From the NCBI GenBank assembly GCA_963539845.1, contig CAUTML010000001.1, positions 186,001 to 250,000 on the forward strand: a stretch of 64,000 bases of DNA, written 5' to 3'. The notes beneath the pieces were generated by a model. The model did no database searches. It saw only the letters and a program-made list of their open reading frames with translations, and was not told the origin of the DNA. Made by a program: the position numbers and the translations under genes. Shown one piece after another: positions 1 to 8,108 of this stretch. Numbering within the stretch: position 1 is the first letter of the stretch; each line of letters begins with the position of its first letter. This DNA comes from CAMUQR01 sp963539845 (GTDB taxonomy: Bacteria; Patescibacteriota; Saccharimonadia; Saccharimonadales; Saccharimonadaceae).

Positions 1-1
1 A

Positions 2-904
2 AGCAAGCTGTCCGACCATCTCAGACAGCACTCTTTATTTAGCTTATTAGATTACCAAATCAGCGGAGAAGTTTTGTCGCTGGGTTACATCATGTTGAAT
101 TTGCAGGCTTTCAATATTCAAGCGCACAATGCCATTGATGACTTCTTATCTAGGCGTTTTTACCTGACTCAAGACTTGATTGCTAGCTCAATCTTGCAAA
201 TCTTCGCCGAAAAAATTACTACAACTGATGGTTTGAGTGCTAATTATCGAGCAGAACTAGCTCGGTTACATCAAAGCCCATGGCTAAACTTGAAACAGAT
301 TCAGCGACTAGAAGCTAGACAGCTGACTGATGATGATTTTCTTAATTTTCGATCAACCGACCTTGATGATTTTTGGACGATAGAAGTTAAATTAACCTAT
401 GATAGCGACCCCCAACTCCGACCGCTATTTCAAATCATTGCTAAAATCTTGACCAATAACATCAGTCAAATGATGGAATCTGATTTTCACGGATTTACCT
501 TAAAAGCCAGCAGTTGGACTGAGCAAACGATTAGCTATGATTGTTCAATTTATCGACGTAGTAAGCGACAAGACTTTAAACCAGATGATGAAATTAAAGC
601 GATAAAGAATATTCTTAGATCTTTCAACAGAGAATCAGTCCTGAAACGGCTAATATATGAGCTAGAGACCACCGCTAATCCTCCCATTGTTAGTACTATG
701 GAATTAGTCGAAGCTAATCAAGCCATTATTGGTCATCGGGGACTATTTGAACTAGCTTCTATCAACAACCTACGACAAGTTATCAGATTGATTCAAATTA
801 ACATATCCGAGCAAAAACCTAAGCCAAAAACCATTGACAGTCTGCAAAATCTCAGCCTGCCATCTGGCGTTGATGCCGAGATCAAAATGGGCGCGACTGA
901 ATAA
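2..904 (+). CDS. Hypothetical protein, 5' end outside window
   Basis: The reading frame is open from base 2 through to the TAA at 902-904, so this is the C-terminal part of a longer gene that begins upstream. A TTG at 74 and an ATG at 92 are in frame, but neither has a ribosome binding site and the frame continues before them without a stop. The visible 300 residues are soluble, rich in Leu, Ile, Gln and Asp, with no signal peptide, membrane segment or motif I recognise. A terminator follows directly. I cannot assign a function. It could be a regulator or an uncharacterised lineage-specific protein. Confidence 0.6.
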   Translation, partial: SKLSDHLRQHSLFSLLDYQISGEVLSLGYIMLNLQAFNIQAHNAIDDFLSRRFYLTQDLIASSILQIFAEKITTTDGLSANYRAELARLHQSPWLNLKQIQRLEARQLTDDDFLNFRSTDLDDFWTIEVKLTYDSDPQLRPLFQIIAKILTNNISQMMESDFHGFTLKASSWTEQTISYDCSIYRRSKRQDFKPDDEIKAIKNILRSFNRESVLKRLIYELETTANPPIVSTMELVEANQAIIGHRGLFELASINNLRQVIRLIQINISEQKPKPKTIDSLQNLSLPSGVDAEIKMGATE

Positions 905-920
905 ACAGTTTTATCATTTT

Positions 921-950
921 AAAACCCTCTACTTCGTGTGGAGGGTTTTT
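921..950 (+). terminator. Rho-independent terminator
   Basis: AAAACCCTC and GAGGGTTTT flank a short loop and end in a T run, 17 bases after the stop of the preceding gene. The A-rich left arm makes it usable in both directions, so it may also end the opposing small gene at 965-1189. Confidence 0.85.
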
Positions 951-964
951 GAATTGGGTTTGAG

Positions 965-1189
965 CTAAGAGAGTTTTTTGTCTAGAATACTATTGATTTT
1001 TTCGAGCAAGAAGGCTCTTGTTAAATCATATACTATCTGTTCATTTTTAATTAACGACTTATAAGCTACAATGGCCATTATCGCATAACAAGCTTCGTCA
1101 GTATTGCCAGTGTATAGCTGAGCTTGCAGTTTTTCGAGATCTCTCAAAATTGCATCAACCGGATTTTCGATCGGATTTTTGATTCTCAT
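965..1189 (-). CDS. Small hypothetical protein, 74 aa
   Basis: An upstream Met would give 98 residues, but the start at 1187-1189 is preceded by a strong Shine-Dalgarno site (AAGGAGGG), and the longer frame would run through the promoter leader. The protein is helical and soluble: a charged N-terminus (MRIKNPIENP) is followed by amphipathic helices with LEKLQAQLY and YAIMAIVAYKSL. No family recognised. A TTGACA-17-TAAAAA promoter lies at 1233-1261. This promoter plus leader plus strong SD layout is the same as for the small minus-strand genes at 35.5-37.5 kb and unlike most of the window, so it may belong to the same accessory class. Confidence 0.6.
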   Translation of the reverse strand: MRIKNPIENPVDAILRDLEKLQAQLYTGNTDEACYAIMAIVAYKSLIKNEQIVYDLTRAFLLEKINSILDKKLS

Positions 1190-1232
1190 TTTATCCCTCC
1201 TTTTAAAAAGAACTATGTCTCTACCCTCTATC

Positions 1233-1261
1233 TTTTTAACACAAACTTGGTTTTTTGTCAA
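1233..1261 (-). promoter_or_regulatory. Promoter TTGACA-17-TAAAAA
   Basis: On the minus strand TTGACA (1256-1261) is followed after 17 bases by TAAAAA (1233-1238), with TGT just before the -10 box. It points at the 74-residue gene and leaves a leader of roughly 35 bases. Confidence 0.6.
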
Positions 1262-1307
1262 TGCGAAGAGCTTTGCCTTTTTGCGTCAAATCGCTTATAC
1301 TTAAATT

Positions 1308-1634
1308 ATGTCAAAAAAACGCGCTCGCACCTACGCTCGTAACCGCACTGCCATTTCTCGGCGTGGTAATTTGAAATATCTGCGGTTTGAGGAGCCGGAT
1401 GGGATTTATATTTTAAAATTGGCGTTATTGCTAGTAGTCAGCTCATTTTGGGTCAAAATCAGCGCCGGGCAGGGGGCTGGTGGGGCGTTTTGGGGTCTGC
1501 CGGTCGGGGTGTTGGTGGCGTTTTTGCTAGCTCGTCAGTTCGAGAAAAATCCGCTCAATCGACGGATTTGGTATCTGTTGATTATTGTGGTGGGGCTGGT
1601 TAGTTATTTTTTACCGGCGGGGATTGTGATTTAG
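1308..1634 (+). CDS. Small membrane protein, 108 aa
   Basis: The first 30 residues are very basic (MSKKRARTYARNR), followed by three hydrophobic segments at about residues 34-52, 60-76 and 86-106. The positive-inside pattern suggests the N-terminus stays in the cytoplasm. No family recognised. TATACT at 1296-1301 ends six bases before the ATG, and there is no Shine-Dalgarno site, so the transcript is probably leaderless. The gene stands alone upstream of the ribosomal operon. DNA in its second half is G-rich (runs of GGGG) compared with the neighbours. Confidence 0.55.
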   Translation: MSKKRARTYARNRTAISRRGNLKYLRFEEPDGIYILKLALLLVVSSFWVKISAGQGAGGAFWGLPVGVLVAFLLARQFEKNPLNRRIWYLLIIVVGLVSYFLPAGIVI

Positions 1635-1737
1635 GGTTTAATCGGGTCTAAGCGCAACGATTTTTCAAGGCAAAGGTCGCGGGGCGGGGCGGTTTTTCGT
1701 TTTAAGGAAAAATCCAGACAAAAAATCAGTTTTGCTC

Positions 1738-1766
1738 TTGTATTTATGTTTAAAATGTGCTATAAT
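1738..1766 (+). promoter_or_regulatory. Promoter of the S10-type ribosomal operon
   Basis: TTGTAT (1738-1743), a 17-base spacer, and TATAAT (1761-1766) preceded by TGC give an extended -10 promoter. It is the only convincing promoter before rplC and should drive the ribosomal string through rpsH. Confidence 0.75.
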
Positions 1767-1772
1767 GAAAAG

Positions 1773-1884
1773 GTATATTAATTTAACCAAAAGACTTGAT
1801 GTATTGGCAAGGTCGGTGGTTTCCCCTATTAAACCCACTGAAACCGGCAAATCATCAAGGCTTTAAAATGGGAGAAAAAAGAGA
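1773..1884 (+). promoter_or_regulatory. Structured leader upstream of rplC
   Basis: About 110 untranslated bases separate the promoter from rplC. CTTGATG (1795-1801) pairs with CATCAAG (1853-1859), enclosing GTGGTTT/AAACCCAC-type pairing around 1817-1838. In many bacteria S10-operon leaders are bound by L4 for feedback control. Whether this leader does that is inference; only the pairing is seen. Confidence 0.4.
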
Positions 1885-2499
1885 ATGAAAGCACTTCTCG
1901 GCACCAAGATTGGTATGACCCAAGTCATCAGCGAGAACGGCACAGTTACCCCTGTGACCTTGGTTCAAGCTGGCCCAGTAACTGTGACTCAGATTAAAAC
2001 CCTCGAAACCGATGGTTATAACGCAGTTCAAGTGGCATTTGGCGAAGGTAAGAATCTGAGCAAGGCCACTGCTGGACACACAAAACCTGCCAATGTGAGT
2101 CCAAAACACCTTAAAGAAATTCGAGTTGATGAATTGCCAGAAGGCATCAAGGTCGGCGACAAACTCGATGTTGAAGCTTTTGCAATGGACGAGCTAGTAA
2201 CTGTCACTGGCACTTCAAAAGGTAAAGGTTTCGCTGGTACTATCAAACGACATAATTTCGCTCGTCAAGCTAAAACCCACGGTGGTAAAGGCGACACCCG
2301 CAAAGTTGGTTCGATTGGTTCGATGTACCCACAAAAAATCTTCAAAGGTAAGCGTATGCCAGGTCGTATGGGTAACGACAAAGTTTCAGTAAAAAACTTG
2401 AAAATCGCCTACATTGATAAAGATTTGAACTTGATCGGCGTTAAAGGAGCGATTCCTGGTCCAAAACGCGGTCTAGTGGTAATCAGAGGAGAAAACTAA
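1885..2499 (+). CDS. rplC: Ribosomal protein uL3
   Basis: uL3 is a 50S assembly protein near the peptidyl transferase centre. The 204 residues are close to the family length. The family core GTSKGKGFAG is at about 111-120, followed by the basic HGGKGDTRKVGS stretch that reaches into 23S rRNA. It is first in the operon: no rpsJ (S10) lies upstream in this window, unlike the usual rpsJ-rplC order. A purine-rich GGGAG lies about 12 bases before the ATG. rplD begins after a 1-base gap. Confidence 0.97.
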   Translation: MKALLGTKIGMTQVISENGTVTPVTLVQAGPVTVTQIKTLETDGYNAVQVAFGEGKNLSKATAGHTKPANVSPKHLKEIRVDELPEGIKVGDKLDVEAFAMDELVTVTGTSKGKGFAGTIKRHNFARQAKTHGGKGDTRKVGSIGSMYPQKIFKGKRMPGRMGNDKVSVKNLKIAYIDKDLNLIGVKGAIPGPKRGLVVIRGEN

Positions 2500-2500
2500 G

Positions 2501-3100
2501 ATGGCTGAAACTAAATTAAATAAAGATATTTTTGAAGTAACCGTGAAAAATCACGCTTTGCTAAAAAAAGCTTACGATGCTTATTTAGCAAACTCACGGT
2601 CTTCACACGCTAAAACCCTCACTCGCGGTCTAGTACGCGGTGGCGGTAAAAAACCTTGGCGCCAAAAAGGCACCGGTCGAGCACGTTTTGGCTCAATCCG
2701 CAACCCAATCTGGCGCGGTGGTGGTATCGTTTTCGGTCCAACCGGTAACGAGAATCACACCATTCGTTTATCAAAACAAGAGAAGCGCGTGGCGTTAACT
2801 CAGGCGTTGACCTTGAAACATCAAGCTGGTTTGATTAAGGTTTTGGAATATAAAACCACCGGCAAAACCAAAGAAATGGCTGATTTTCTAGCTAAAAACA
2901 AGCTTGAAGGTCGCGTTCTGCTAGTCACTGGTGAAAAAACTCCAGAACTGATCCGCGCAACCCGCAACTTGGCAGAAGCTAAACTCGTTAGCGCAATGTA
3001 TCTCAATGTGTTTGACATCCTGAACGCTGACGCAATCGTAATTGACCAAGCTGGTTTAGACAAAATCAACAACTGGCTCGGCCTAAGTGAGGAGGCTTAA
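2501..3100 (+). CDS. rplD: Ribosomal protein uL4
   Basis: uL4 lines the 50S exit tunnel. The 199-residue protein has the typical extended loop (RGGGKKPWRQKGTGRARFGS, about 47-66) followed by the globular Rossmann-like C-terminal part. It starts 1 base after rplC and has a GAGGAG-like site just upstream inside rplC. In proteobacteria L4 represses its own operon; a similar role for the leader before rplC is possible but unproven. Confidence 0.97.
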   Translation: MAETKLNKDIFEVTVKNHALLKKAYDAYLANSRSSHAKTLTRGLVRGGGKKPWRQKGTGRARFGSIRNPIWRGGGIVFGPTGNENHTIRLSKQEKRVALTQALTLKHQAGLIKVLEYKTTGKTKEMADFLAKNKLEGRVLLVTGEKTPELIRATRNLAEAKLVSAMYLNVFDILNADAIVIDQAGLDKINNWLGLSEEA

Positions 3101-3102
3101 TC

Positions 3103-3423
3103 ATGGCAGATCTATTTATTACCCCTCGTTTAACCGAAAAAAGTTACCAATTGGCAACCGAAGGCATTTATGTTTTTGACGTGCCAGTTAGCGCTAACAA
3201 ATATCAGATTAAACAACTTATTAACGAACAATATAACGTTGATGTGGTGAATGTTTCCGTTGTTAAACAAACTGGCAAAGCAAAAGCTTACAGCCGTGGT
3301 AAAAACCGCTATCCTGGCACTCGCTACGAGAGCGACACCAAGAAAGCTTATGTTACCTTGGCTGAAGGTCAGAAATTAGCAATTTTTGAAACAGCAACTG
3401 CTGACGACAAGGAGACTAAGTAA
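3103..3423 (+). CDS. rplW: Ribosomal protein uL23
   Basis: uL23 sits at the exit of the 50S tunnel and contacts trigger factor and SRP. The 106 residues show the family pattern: RLTEKSY at the start, ANKYQIKQLIN, and the basic hairpin SRGKNRYPGTR. A GAGG site lies just before the ATG. The stop overlaps the rplB start by one base (TAATG), so translation is probably coupled. Confidence 0.96.
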   Translation: MADLFITPRLTEKSYQLATEGIYVFDVPVSANKYQIKQLINEQYNVDVVNVSVVKQTGKAKAYSRGKNRYPGTRYESDTKKAYVTLAEGQKLAIFETATADDKETK

Positions 3424-4262
3424 TGGCTGTGGTAAAATACAACCCAACAACTCCAGCGCGTCGTGGCATGACTAGCCAAGATTTATCAGAGGTAACCACC
3501 AAAAAACCTCTCAAAAGCTTGTTGAAGTCTAAAAAACAAAACGCTGGCCGTAACAACACTGGTCGGATCACCGTTCGTCATCGCGGTGGTGGCGTCAAAC
3601 GACATTACCGTCTCATGAACTACAATCTCCCAATCGGCACAACTTTGACCGTGGAAGAAATCGAATACGATCCAAACCGCTCAGCACGCATTGCCCGTGT
3701 TAAAGACCAAGACGGTAAATATCATTACATCTTGGCTGATACTTCGATGTCTAAAGGTAAAACTATCCTGATTGGTAGCGAAATCGACATTGAAGCGTCT
3801 AACCGCATGAAACTCGAAGAAATTCCAGTCGGTTCATTCATTTATGCGATTGAAATCGTCCCAGGCAACGGTGCTAAACTAGTCCGAGCTGCTGGCGCTA
3901 GCGCTCAATTGATGGCTAAAGAAGGCGATTACGCTCAAATCAAAATGCCATCAGGTGAAGTTCGCAAGATTTCAGTCCAAGCCATGGCTACCATCGGTAC
4001 CGTTTCCAACGTTCAACACCAGAACATCAGCATCGGCTCAGCCGGTCGCAAACGACGCAAGGGTATTCGCCCAACCGTTCGTGGTGTTGTTATGAACGCT
4101 GTTGATCACCCTCACGGTGGTGGTGATGGTGGTCGTCACGGAACCGGTAAAGCGCCTCGCACTCCTTGGGGTAAATTGGCGCTCGGTCGCAAAACTCGTC
4201 GTAATAAATCAACTAACAAGATGATTGTCCGCAGTCGTCACGAAGCAAAGAGAAAGAGGTAA
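3423..4262 (+). CDS. rplB: Ribosomal protein uL2
   Basis: uL2 is a core 50S protein needed for subunit joining and peptidyl transfer. The 279 residues include the RNA-binding domain with TGRITVRHRGGG near residue 47 and the C-terminal HPHGGGDGG motif near 230, which carries the histidine conserved in L2. The very basic tail ends KRKR. It overlaps rplW by one base and is followed three bases later by rpsS. Confidence 0.98.
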   Translation: MAVVKYNPTTPARRGMTSQDLSEVTTKKPLKSLLKSKKQNAGRNNTGRITVRHRGGGVKRHYRLMNYNLPIGTTLTVEEIEYDPNRSARIARVKDQDGKYHYILADTSMSKGKTILIGSEIDIEASNRMKLEEIPVGSFIYAIEIVPGNGAKLVRAAGASAQLMAKEGDYAQIKMPSGEVRKISVQAMATIGTVSNVQHQNISIGSAGRKRRKGIRPTVRGVVMNAVDHPHGGGDGGRHGTGKAPRTPWGKLALGRKTRRNKSTNKMIVRSRHEAKRKR

Positions 4263-4265
4263 CCC

Positions 4266-4529
4266 ATGAGTCGTTCACTCAAAAAAGGTCCTTATGTTGA
4301 TTACAAGCTGGCGAAAAAAGTCGCGGCTCTCGGTCCAGATGATCGCACCGTAATCAAAACTTGGGCCCGCGCAAGTAGCATCAGCCCAGAAATGGTTGGT
4401 CGAACCATCGCTGTTCATAACGGCAAAACTCACATTCCAGTGCTGATCACCGAAAATATGGTTGGTCACAAACTAGGAGAGTTTGCCCCAACTCGTAAGT
4501 TCCGCAAACACGCAGGAAAGGATAAATAA
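4266..4529 (+). CDS. rpsS: Ribosomal protein uS19
   Basis: uS19 binds the 30S head next to S13. The 87-residue protein begins SRSLKKGPYVD and carries IAVHNGKTHIPV and GHKLGEFAPTR, the family signature. Family length is 85-95 residues. AGAGG before the ATG serves as the ribosome binding site, and the stop overlaps the rplV start by one base. Confidence 0.97.
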   Translation: MSRSLKKGPYVDYKLAKKVAALGPDDRTVIKTWARASSISPEMVGRTIAVHNGKTHIPVLITENMVGHKLGEFAPTRKFRKHAGKDK

Positions 4530-4960
4530 TGACAAAAGATAAAATTATCGTCCGTGCTTACGCCAAAAATGTCGACCAAGCTCCACGCAAGGTTGCCATT
4601 GTCGCTGACTTAGTACGTGGTCGTAGCGTTGCAGACGCGCTAGTCATCCTAGCTCACACTCCACGTCGAGCCGCTACTCCAGTCAAAAAAGCGATTGAAT
4701 CAGCGAAAGCTAACGCAACTTTTAATCACAATTTAGACGCTAATGGTTTGATGCTCCACACCGTATCAGTCACTGCTGGTAAACGCCTCAAGCGTTTCAT
4801 TCCAGCTAGCCGTGGTCGAGCTTTGCCTTTCCAGAAAAAAGCTTGTAACATCTTGATTGAAGTTACCGGCGTTGAGAAGGTCAAACCAAAAGCCAAAGCT
4901 AAAACCGCAACTAAATCTGCTGTTAAGCCAGCAGCTAAGAAGAAAGAGGAGAAGAAATAA
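4529..4960 (+). CDS. rplV: Ribosomal protein uL22
   Basis: uL22 forms part of the exit tunnel wall. Residues 1-112 match the family (RKVAIVADLVRGR, then KRFIPASRGRA on the tunnel hairpin). The last 30 residues are a lysine- and alanine-rich tail (KPKAKAKTATKS...KKKEEKK) longer than in most L22 proteins. Similar low-complexity tails occur on several ribosomal proteins here (S17, L17). Start and stop overlap the neighbours by one base. Confidence 0.96.
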   Translation: MTKDKIIVRAYAKNVDQAPRKVAIVADLVRGRSVADALVILAHTPRRAATPVKKAIESAKANATFNHNLDANGLMLHTVSVTAGKRLKRFIPASRGRALPFQKKACNILIEVTGVEKVKPKAKAKTATKSAVKPAAKKKEEKK

Positions 4961-5592
4961 TGGGTCAAAAAGTCCATCCTCGCAGTTTCCGACTTCAAGC
5001 TGACAAAAAGTGGGCCACCAAATGGTTCACTCGTAGCAAATCGGAAAACGCTCGCTTCATCAAAGAAGACCAACAAGTTCGCGATTTGATTGAGCAGAAA
5101 TTTAATCAACGCCCAACCATCGCCAACATTAAAACCGAGCGCTCATCCAACGCCATCACCGTTACTATTTATACCGCTAAAGCCGGTGTAGTGATCGGTA
5201 AAGGTGGCGCTGGCGTGACCGAACTTCGCCAAGACATCGAAAAAATCACTGGTTTGCCAGCTAAGATCAATGTCGAAGAAGTCCGTCGCCCAGATCTATC
5301 AGCTAAATTAGTAGCTGAGAACATCGCTCATCAATTGCAACGTCGCATCAACTTCCGCCGTGCGATGAAAATGGCACTACAAAACACCATGCAAGCTGGT
5401 GCTAAAGGCGTTCGCATTGAGGTCGCTGGCCGTCTCAATGGTGCAGAGATGAGTCGCCGCGAGAAAATGATTGAGGGTTCAGTGCCTCTGCACACCATCC
5501 GTTCAAACATTGATTATCACTGTGCAACTGCTCAAACTCCAGAAGGCATCATCGGTGTCAAAGTCTGGATCTGCAAAGGAGAAAGGAGTTAA
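4960..5592 (+). CDS. rpsC: Ribosomal protein uS3
   Basis: uS3 lies at the mRNA entry side of the 30S subunit. The 210 residues contain the KH domain (VVIGKGGAGVTELR near 74) and the C-terminal domain with GVRIEVAGRLNGAEM. The N-terminus MGQKVHPRSFR is typical. It overlaps rplV by one base. AAAGGAG near its end provides the ribosome binding site for rplP. Confidence 0.97.
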   Translation: MGQKVHPRSFRLQADKKWATKWFTRSKSENARFIKEDQQVRDLIEQKFNQRPTIANIKTERSSNAITVTIYTAKAGVVIGKGGAGVTELRQDIEKITGLPAKINVEEVRRPDLSAKLVAENIAHQLQRRINFRRAMKMALQNTMQAGAKGVRIEVAGRLNGAEMSRREKMIEGSVPLHTIRSNIDYHCATAQTPEGIIGVKVWICKGERS

Positions 5593-5595
5593 GCT

Positions 5596-6009
5596 ATGTT
5601 ATTACCAAAGAAAACTAAATATCGCAAAGTTCGCAAAGGTCGTAACAATGGCCGAGCTACCCGTGGCAACACCGTCGCTTTTGGCGACTGGGGTCTAATG
5701 AGTCTCGACAACGAGCGTATCAACTCACGTCAAATTGAGTCGGCTCGTCAGGCAATGACCCGCCACATCAAACGTGGTGGTCAAATCTGGATTCGGATTT
5801 TTCCACACACTCCAGTTACTCGCAAGCCACTTGATGTTAAAATGGGTGGTGGCAAGGGTAACCCAGAATACTTCGCAGCTAAAGTTAAAGCTGGCACCGT
5901 GATGTTTGAAATTCGTGGTGTGGACGAAGCAACCGCTAAAGAAGCCATGCGCCTAGCTGGTCACAAATTGCCAGTGCGCACTAAGATTGTCGCTCGAGGA
6001 GATATGTAA
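5596..6009 (+). CDS. rplP: Ribosomal protein uL16
   Basis: uL16 contacts the A-site tRNA and the peptidyl transferase centre. The 137-residue protein has the family opening LLPKKTKYRKVRKGR, the RQIESARQAMTRHIKRGG helix and the MGGGKGNPEYF motif near 78. The length is standard. Its stop overlaps the rpmC start by one base. Confidence 0.97.
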   Translation: MLLPKKTKYRKVRKGRNNGRATRGNTVAFGDWGLMSLDNERINSRQIESARQAMTRHIKRGGQIWIRIFPHTPVTRKPLDVKMGGGKGNPEYFAAKVKAGTVMFEIRGVDEATAKEAMRLAGHKLPVRTKIVARGDM

Positions 6010-6221
6010 TGGCTAAAAATAAAACTAATTACACCACCATGTCGCTCGAACAACTTAGCGAAGCTCTAGTTGAAGCTAAAAGCCAACTGGACCAAGCTAA
6101 AATCTCGCGACGCGCCAATGATTTGGCTAATCCAGCTCGCCTCCGAGCTCTGCGTAAAGAAATCGCGCGCATTATGACTGCGATTAACGCCTTAATTATT
6201 AACGAAAGTGAGGAAGAATAA
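6009..6221 (+). CDS. rpmC: Ribosomal protein uL29
   Basis: uL29 is a two-helix protein near the exit tunnel. The 70 residues follow the family pattern: a first helix with LSEALVEAKSQLDQAK and a basic stretch NPARLRALRKEIARI. GAGGAAG at its end serves as the ribosome binding site for rpsQ. Confidence 0.94.
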   Translation: MAKNKTNYTTMSLEQLSEALVEAKSQLDQAKISRRANDLANPARLRALRKEIARIMTAINALIINESEEE

Positions 6222-6222
6222 T

Positions 6223-6537
6223 ATGGCAAGGACATTAACCGGCGTGGTGACCTCAGCAAAAGCTGACAAAACCATCACCGTCACTGTAACCAGTCGTGAA
6301 ACTCACCCCATTTACAAAAAACAATATACTGTTTCGCGTAAATATACAGCTCATGACGAAACCAATCAGGCTGGGGCTGGCGATACTGTAGTGATCTCCG
6401 AATCCCGCCCGATTTCAAAAACTAAGACTTGGGTTCTTGACAAAATCGTCGAGAAAGCACGCGACGCGGTCGAATTGCGTGATGAAGTCGCTGAAAATTT
6501 CCCAGCTAAAGCTGAGGAAGCAAACGAAGAGGAATAG
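6223..6537 (+). CDS. rpsQ: Ribosomal protein uS17
   Basis: uS17 is an early-binding 30S protein with an OB fold. The start at 6223 gives MARTLTGVVTS, with a GAGGAAG ribosome binding site; a Met 15 bases upstream lies inside rpmC and is not needed. The core (KTITVTVTSRETHPIYKK, ISKTKTWVLDKIVEKA) fills about 85 residues and is followed by a 20-residue acidic tail ending KAEEANEEE that most S17 proteins lack. Confidence 0.95.
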   Translation: MARTLTGVVTSAKADKTITVTVTSRETHPIYKKQYTVSRKYTAHDETNQAGAGDTVVISESRPISKTKTWVLDKIVEKARDAVELRDEVAENFPAKAEEANEEE

Positions 6538-6539
6538 GC

Positions 6540-6908
6540 ATGATTCAACAAGAAAGCCGTCTCAAAGTTGCTGACAACTCTGGCGCTAAAGAAATTCTTT
6601 GCATTAAGGTTCTCGGTGGCACTCGTCGCCGTTACGCTCGCGTTGGTGATATTATCGTCGCCAGTGTCAAAGACGCCAGCCCAACCGGCAACGTCAAGAA
6701 GAAAACCGTAGTTAAAGCCGTCGTGGTTCGCACTCGCAACAAAATCCGTCGCCCAGATGGTTCAACCATCGCTTTTGACGACAACGCTGCCGTGATTATC
6801 GGTGACGATAAAATGCCAAAAGCTACCCGCGTCTTCGGTCCAGTGCCTCGCGAATTGCGTGAACTTGGCTACACCAAAATTATTAGCTTAGCTCCGGAGG
6901 TACTATAA
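6540..6908 (+). CDS. rplN: Ribosomal protein uL14
   Basis: uL14 lies on the subunit interface and contacts 16S rRNA. The 122 residues are the normal length: MIQQESRLKVADNSGAKE at the start, VKAVVVRTR in the middle and GPVPRELRELGYTKIISLAPEVL at the end. It overlaps rplX by one base. Confidence 0.98.
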   Translation: MIQQESRLKVADNSGAKEILCIKVLGGTRRRYARVGDIIVASVKDASPTGNVKKKTVVKAVVVRTRNKIRRPDGSTIAFDDNAAVIIGDDKMPKATRVFGPVPRELRELGYTKIISLAPEVL

Positions 6909-7258
6909 TGGCTCAACGCATTTTACAAGGCGACCTAGTCAAAATCATCGCTGGTGATGATAAAGGCAAAACCGCTAAAGTCGTCAAAATCAACGCCAAA
7001 AAGCATCAAGTAATTCTCGAGGGTATCGGTAAACGCACTCGTCACATGCGCAAAAGCATGTATAACCCAATGGGCGGTAAACGCGATATCCAAGTTGGTG
7101 TCGATATTTCAAAAGTAGCGCTAATAGTTGACGAAAAAGCTGGCAAAACCAGTCGTATTGGTTACAAAACTGACGCCGAAGGCAACAAAACTCGCGTTGC
7201 TCGCCAAAACAGCAACAAAGCGATTGCCACTGCAAAAGCAGAGAAAGGGGCTAAATAA
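6908..7258 (+). CDS. rplX: Ribosomal protein uL24
   Basis: uL24 starts 50S assembly. The KOW motif is at residues 5-32 (LQGDLVKIIAGDDKGKTAKV), followed by the usual second part with KRDIQVGVDISKVALI. The 116 residues end in a basic tail. CGGAGG before the ATG is a strong ribosome binding site, and the stop overlaps the rplE start. Confidence 0.95.
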   Translation: MAQRILQGDLVKIIAGDDKGKTAKVVKINAKKHQVILEGIGKRTRHMRKSMYNPMGGKRDIQVGVDISKVALIVDEKAGKTSRIGYKTDAEGNKTRVARQNSNKAIATAKAEKGAK

Positions 7259-7830
7259 TGACTGAAGCAAAAATCGTGCCTCGTTTGAAACAACAATACA
7301 AAGACGACATTGCACCAAAATTAAAGCAAGAACTTGGTTTGAAAAACATCAACCAAGTGCCAAAACTACAAAAAATCGTAGTTTCTAGTGGTATCGGCAA
7401 GAAAAAAGACGACAAACGTTTCCACGAAGTAGTCACCAACACCATTACCAAAATCACCGGTCAAAAACCAGTTGATCGCATGGCCAAAAAATCCATCGCA
7501 ACCTTCAAAATTCGTGCTGGTATGAACCGCGTTGGCGTCAGCGTCACTCTGCGCAACGACCACATGTATGAATTTCTTGACCGCTTAATTAACACCGTCT
7601 TGCCACGTGTTCGCGACTTCCACGGTGTCAGCCTCAAAGCCTTTGACAAAACCGGTAACTACAACCTCGGTTTGAACGAGCAGTCAGTTTTCCCAGGTTT
7701 GACTTTTGAAGAAACTCAAATTTTACACGGTCTACAAATTACTTTTGTGATTAAAAACCAAGACAAAGCGCATTCTAAAGCCTTGCTTGAAGCTTTTGGT
7801 ATGCCGTTTGAGAAGAAAGGGGCTAAATAA
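7258..7830 (+). CDS. rplE: Ribosomal protein uL5
   Basis: uL5 binds 5S rRNA in the central protuberance. The 190 residues carry VPKLQKIVVSSGIGKKKDD, the motif TGQKPVDRMAKKSIATFKIR and DFHGVSLKAFDKTGNYNLG. The length is slightly above the usual 178-180. AAAGGGG precedes the ATG, and it overlaps rpsN by one base. Confidence 0.97.
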   Translation: MTEAKIVPRLKQQYKDDIAPKLKQELGLKNINQVPKLQKIVVSSGIGKKKDDKRFHEVVTNTITKITGQKPVDRMAKKSIATFKIRAGMNRVGVSVTLRNDHMYEFLDRLINTVLPRVRDFHGVSLKAFDKTGNYNLGLNEQSVFPGLTFEETQILHGLQITFVIKNQDKAHSKALLEAFGMPFEKKGAK

Positions 7831-8099
7831 TGGCTAAAAAATCAATCCTCGCACGCGACCTAAAGCGACAAAAAATGATCAAAAAATACGCCGCTAAACG
7901 TGCAGAACTAAAACGAATCGGCGATTACGAAGGGTTAGCTAAATTGCCTAAAAACTCCAGCACCACTCGCTGGAAAAACCGCGATAGCTTAACTGGTCGA
8001 CCTCGAGCTTACATGCGTAAATTCGGTTTAAGCCGAATCAGCTTCCGCCAAAAAGCCTCAAAGGGTGAAATCCCAGGCGTAACTAAGAGTAGTTGGTAA
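7830..8099 (+). CDS. rpsN: Ribosomal protein uS14, zinc-free type
   Basis: uS14 binds the 30S head. The 89-residue protein is the long form without the CxxC-x(n)-CxxC zinc ribbon: it has no cysteine at all. The family core RDSLTGRPRAYMRKFGLSRISFR is present. The zinc-free form fits the pattern seen in rpmG, rpmJ, dnaX, recR and tgt of this window. Confidence 0.96.
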   Translation: MAKKSILARDLKRQKMIKKYAAKRAELKRIGDYEGLAKLPKNSSTTRWKNRDSLTGRPRAYMRKFGLSRISFRQKASKGEIPGVTKSSW

Positions 8100-8108
8100 A
8101 GGAGAAAT

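Noticed and set aside
1635..1884. Missing rpsJ (S10) or a hidden small gene before rplC
   Set aside because: No frame with S10 motifs exists in any of the six frames here; the stretch holds a promoter and leader. S10 may be encoded elsewhere.
1665..2246. Minus-strand open frames across the rplC leader and gene
   Set aside because: They lie opposite a conserved ribosomal gene and a structured leader, have no ribosome binding sites, and their translations look like reverse-strand shadows.
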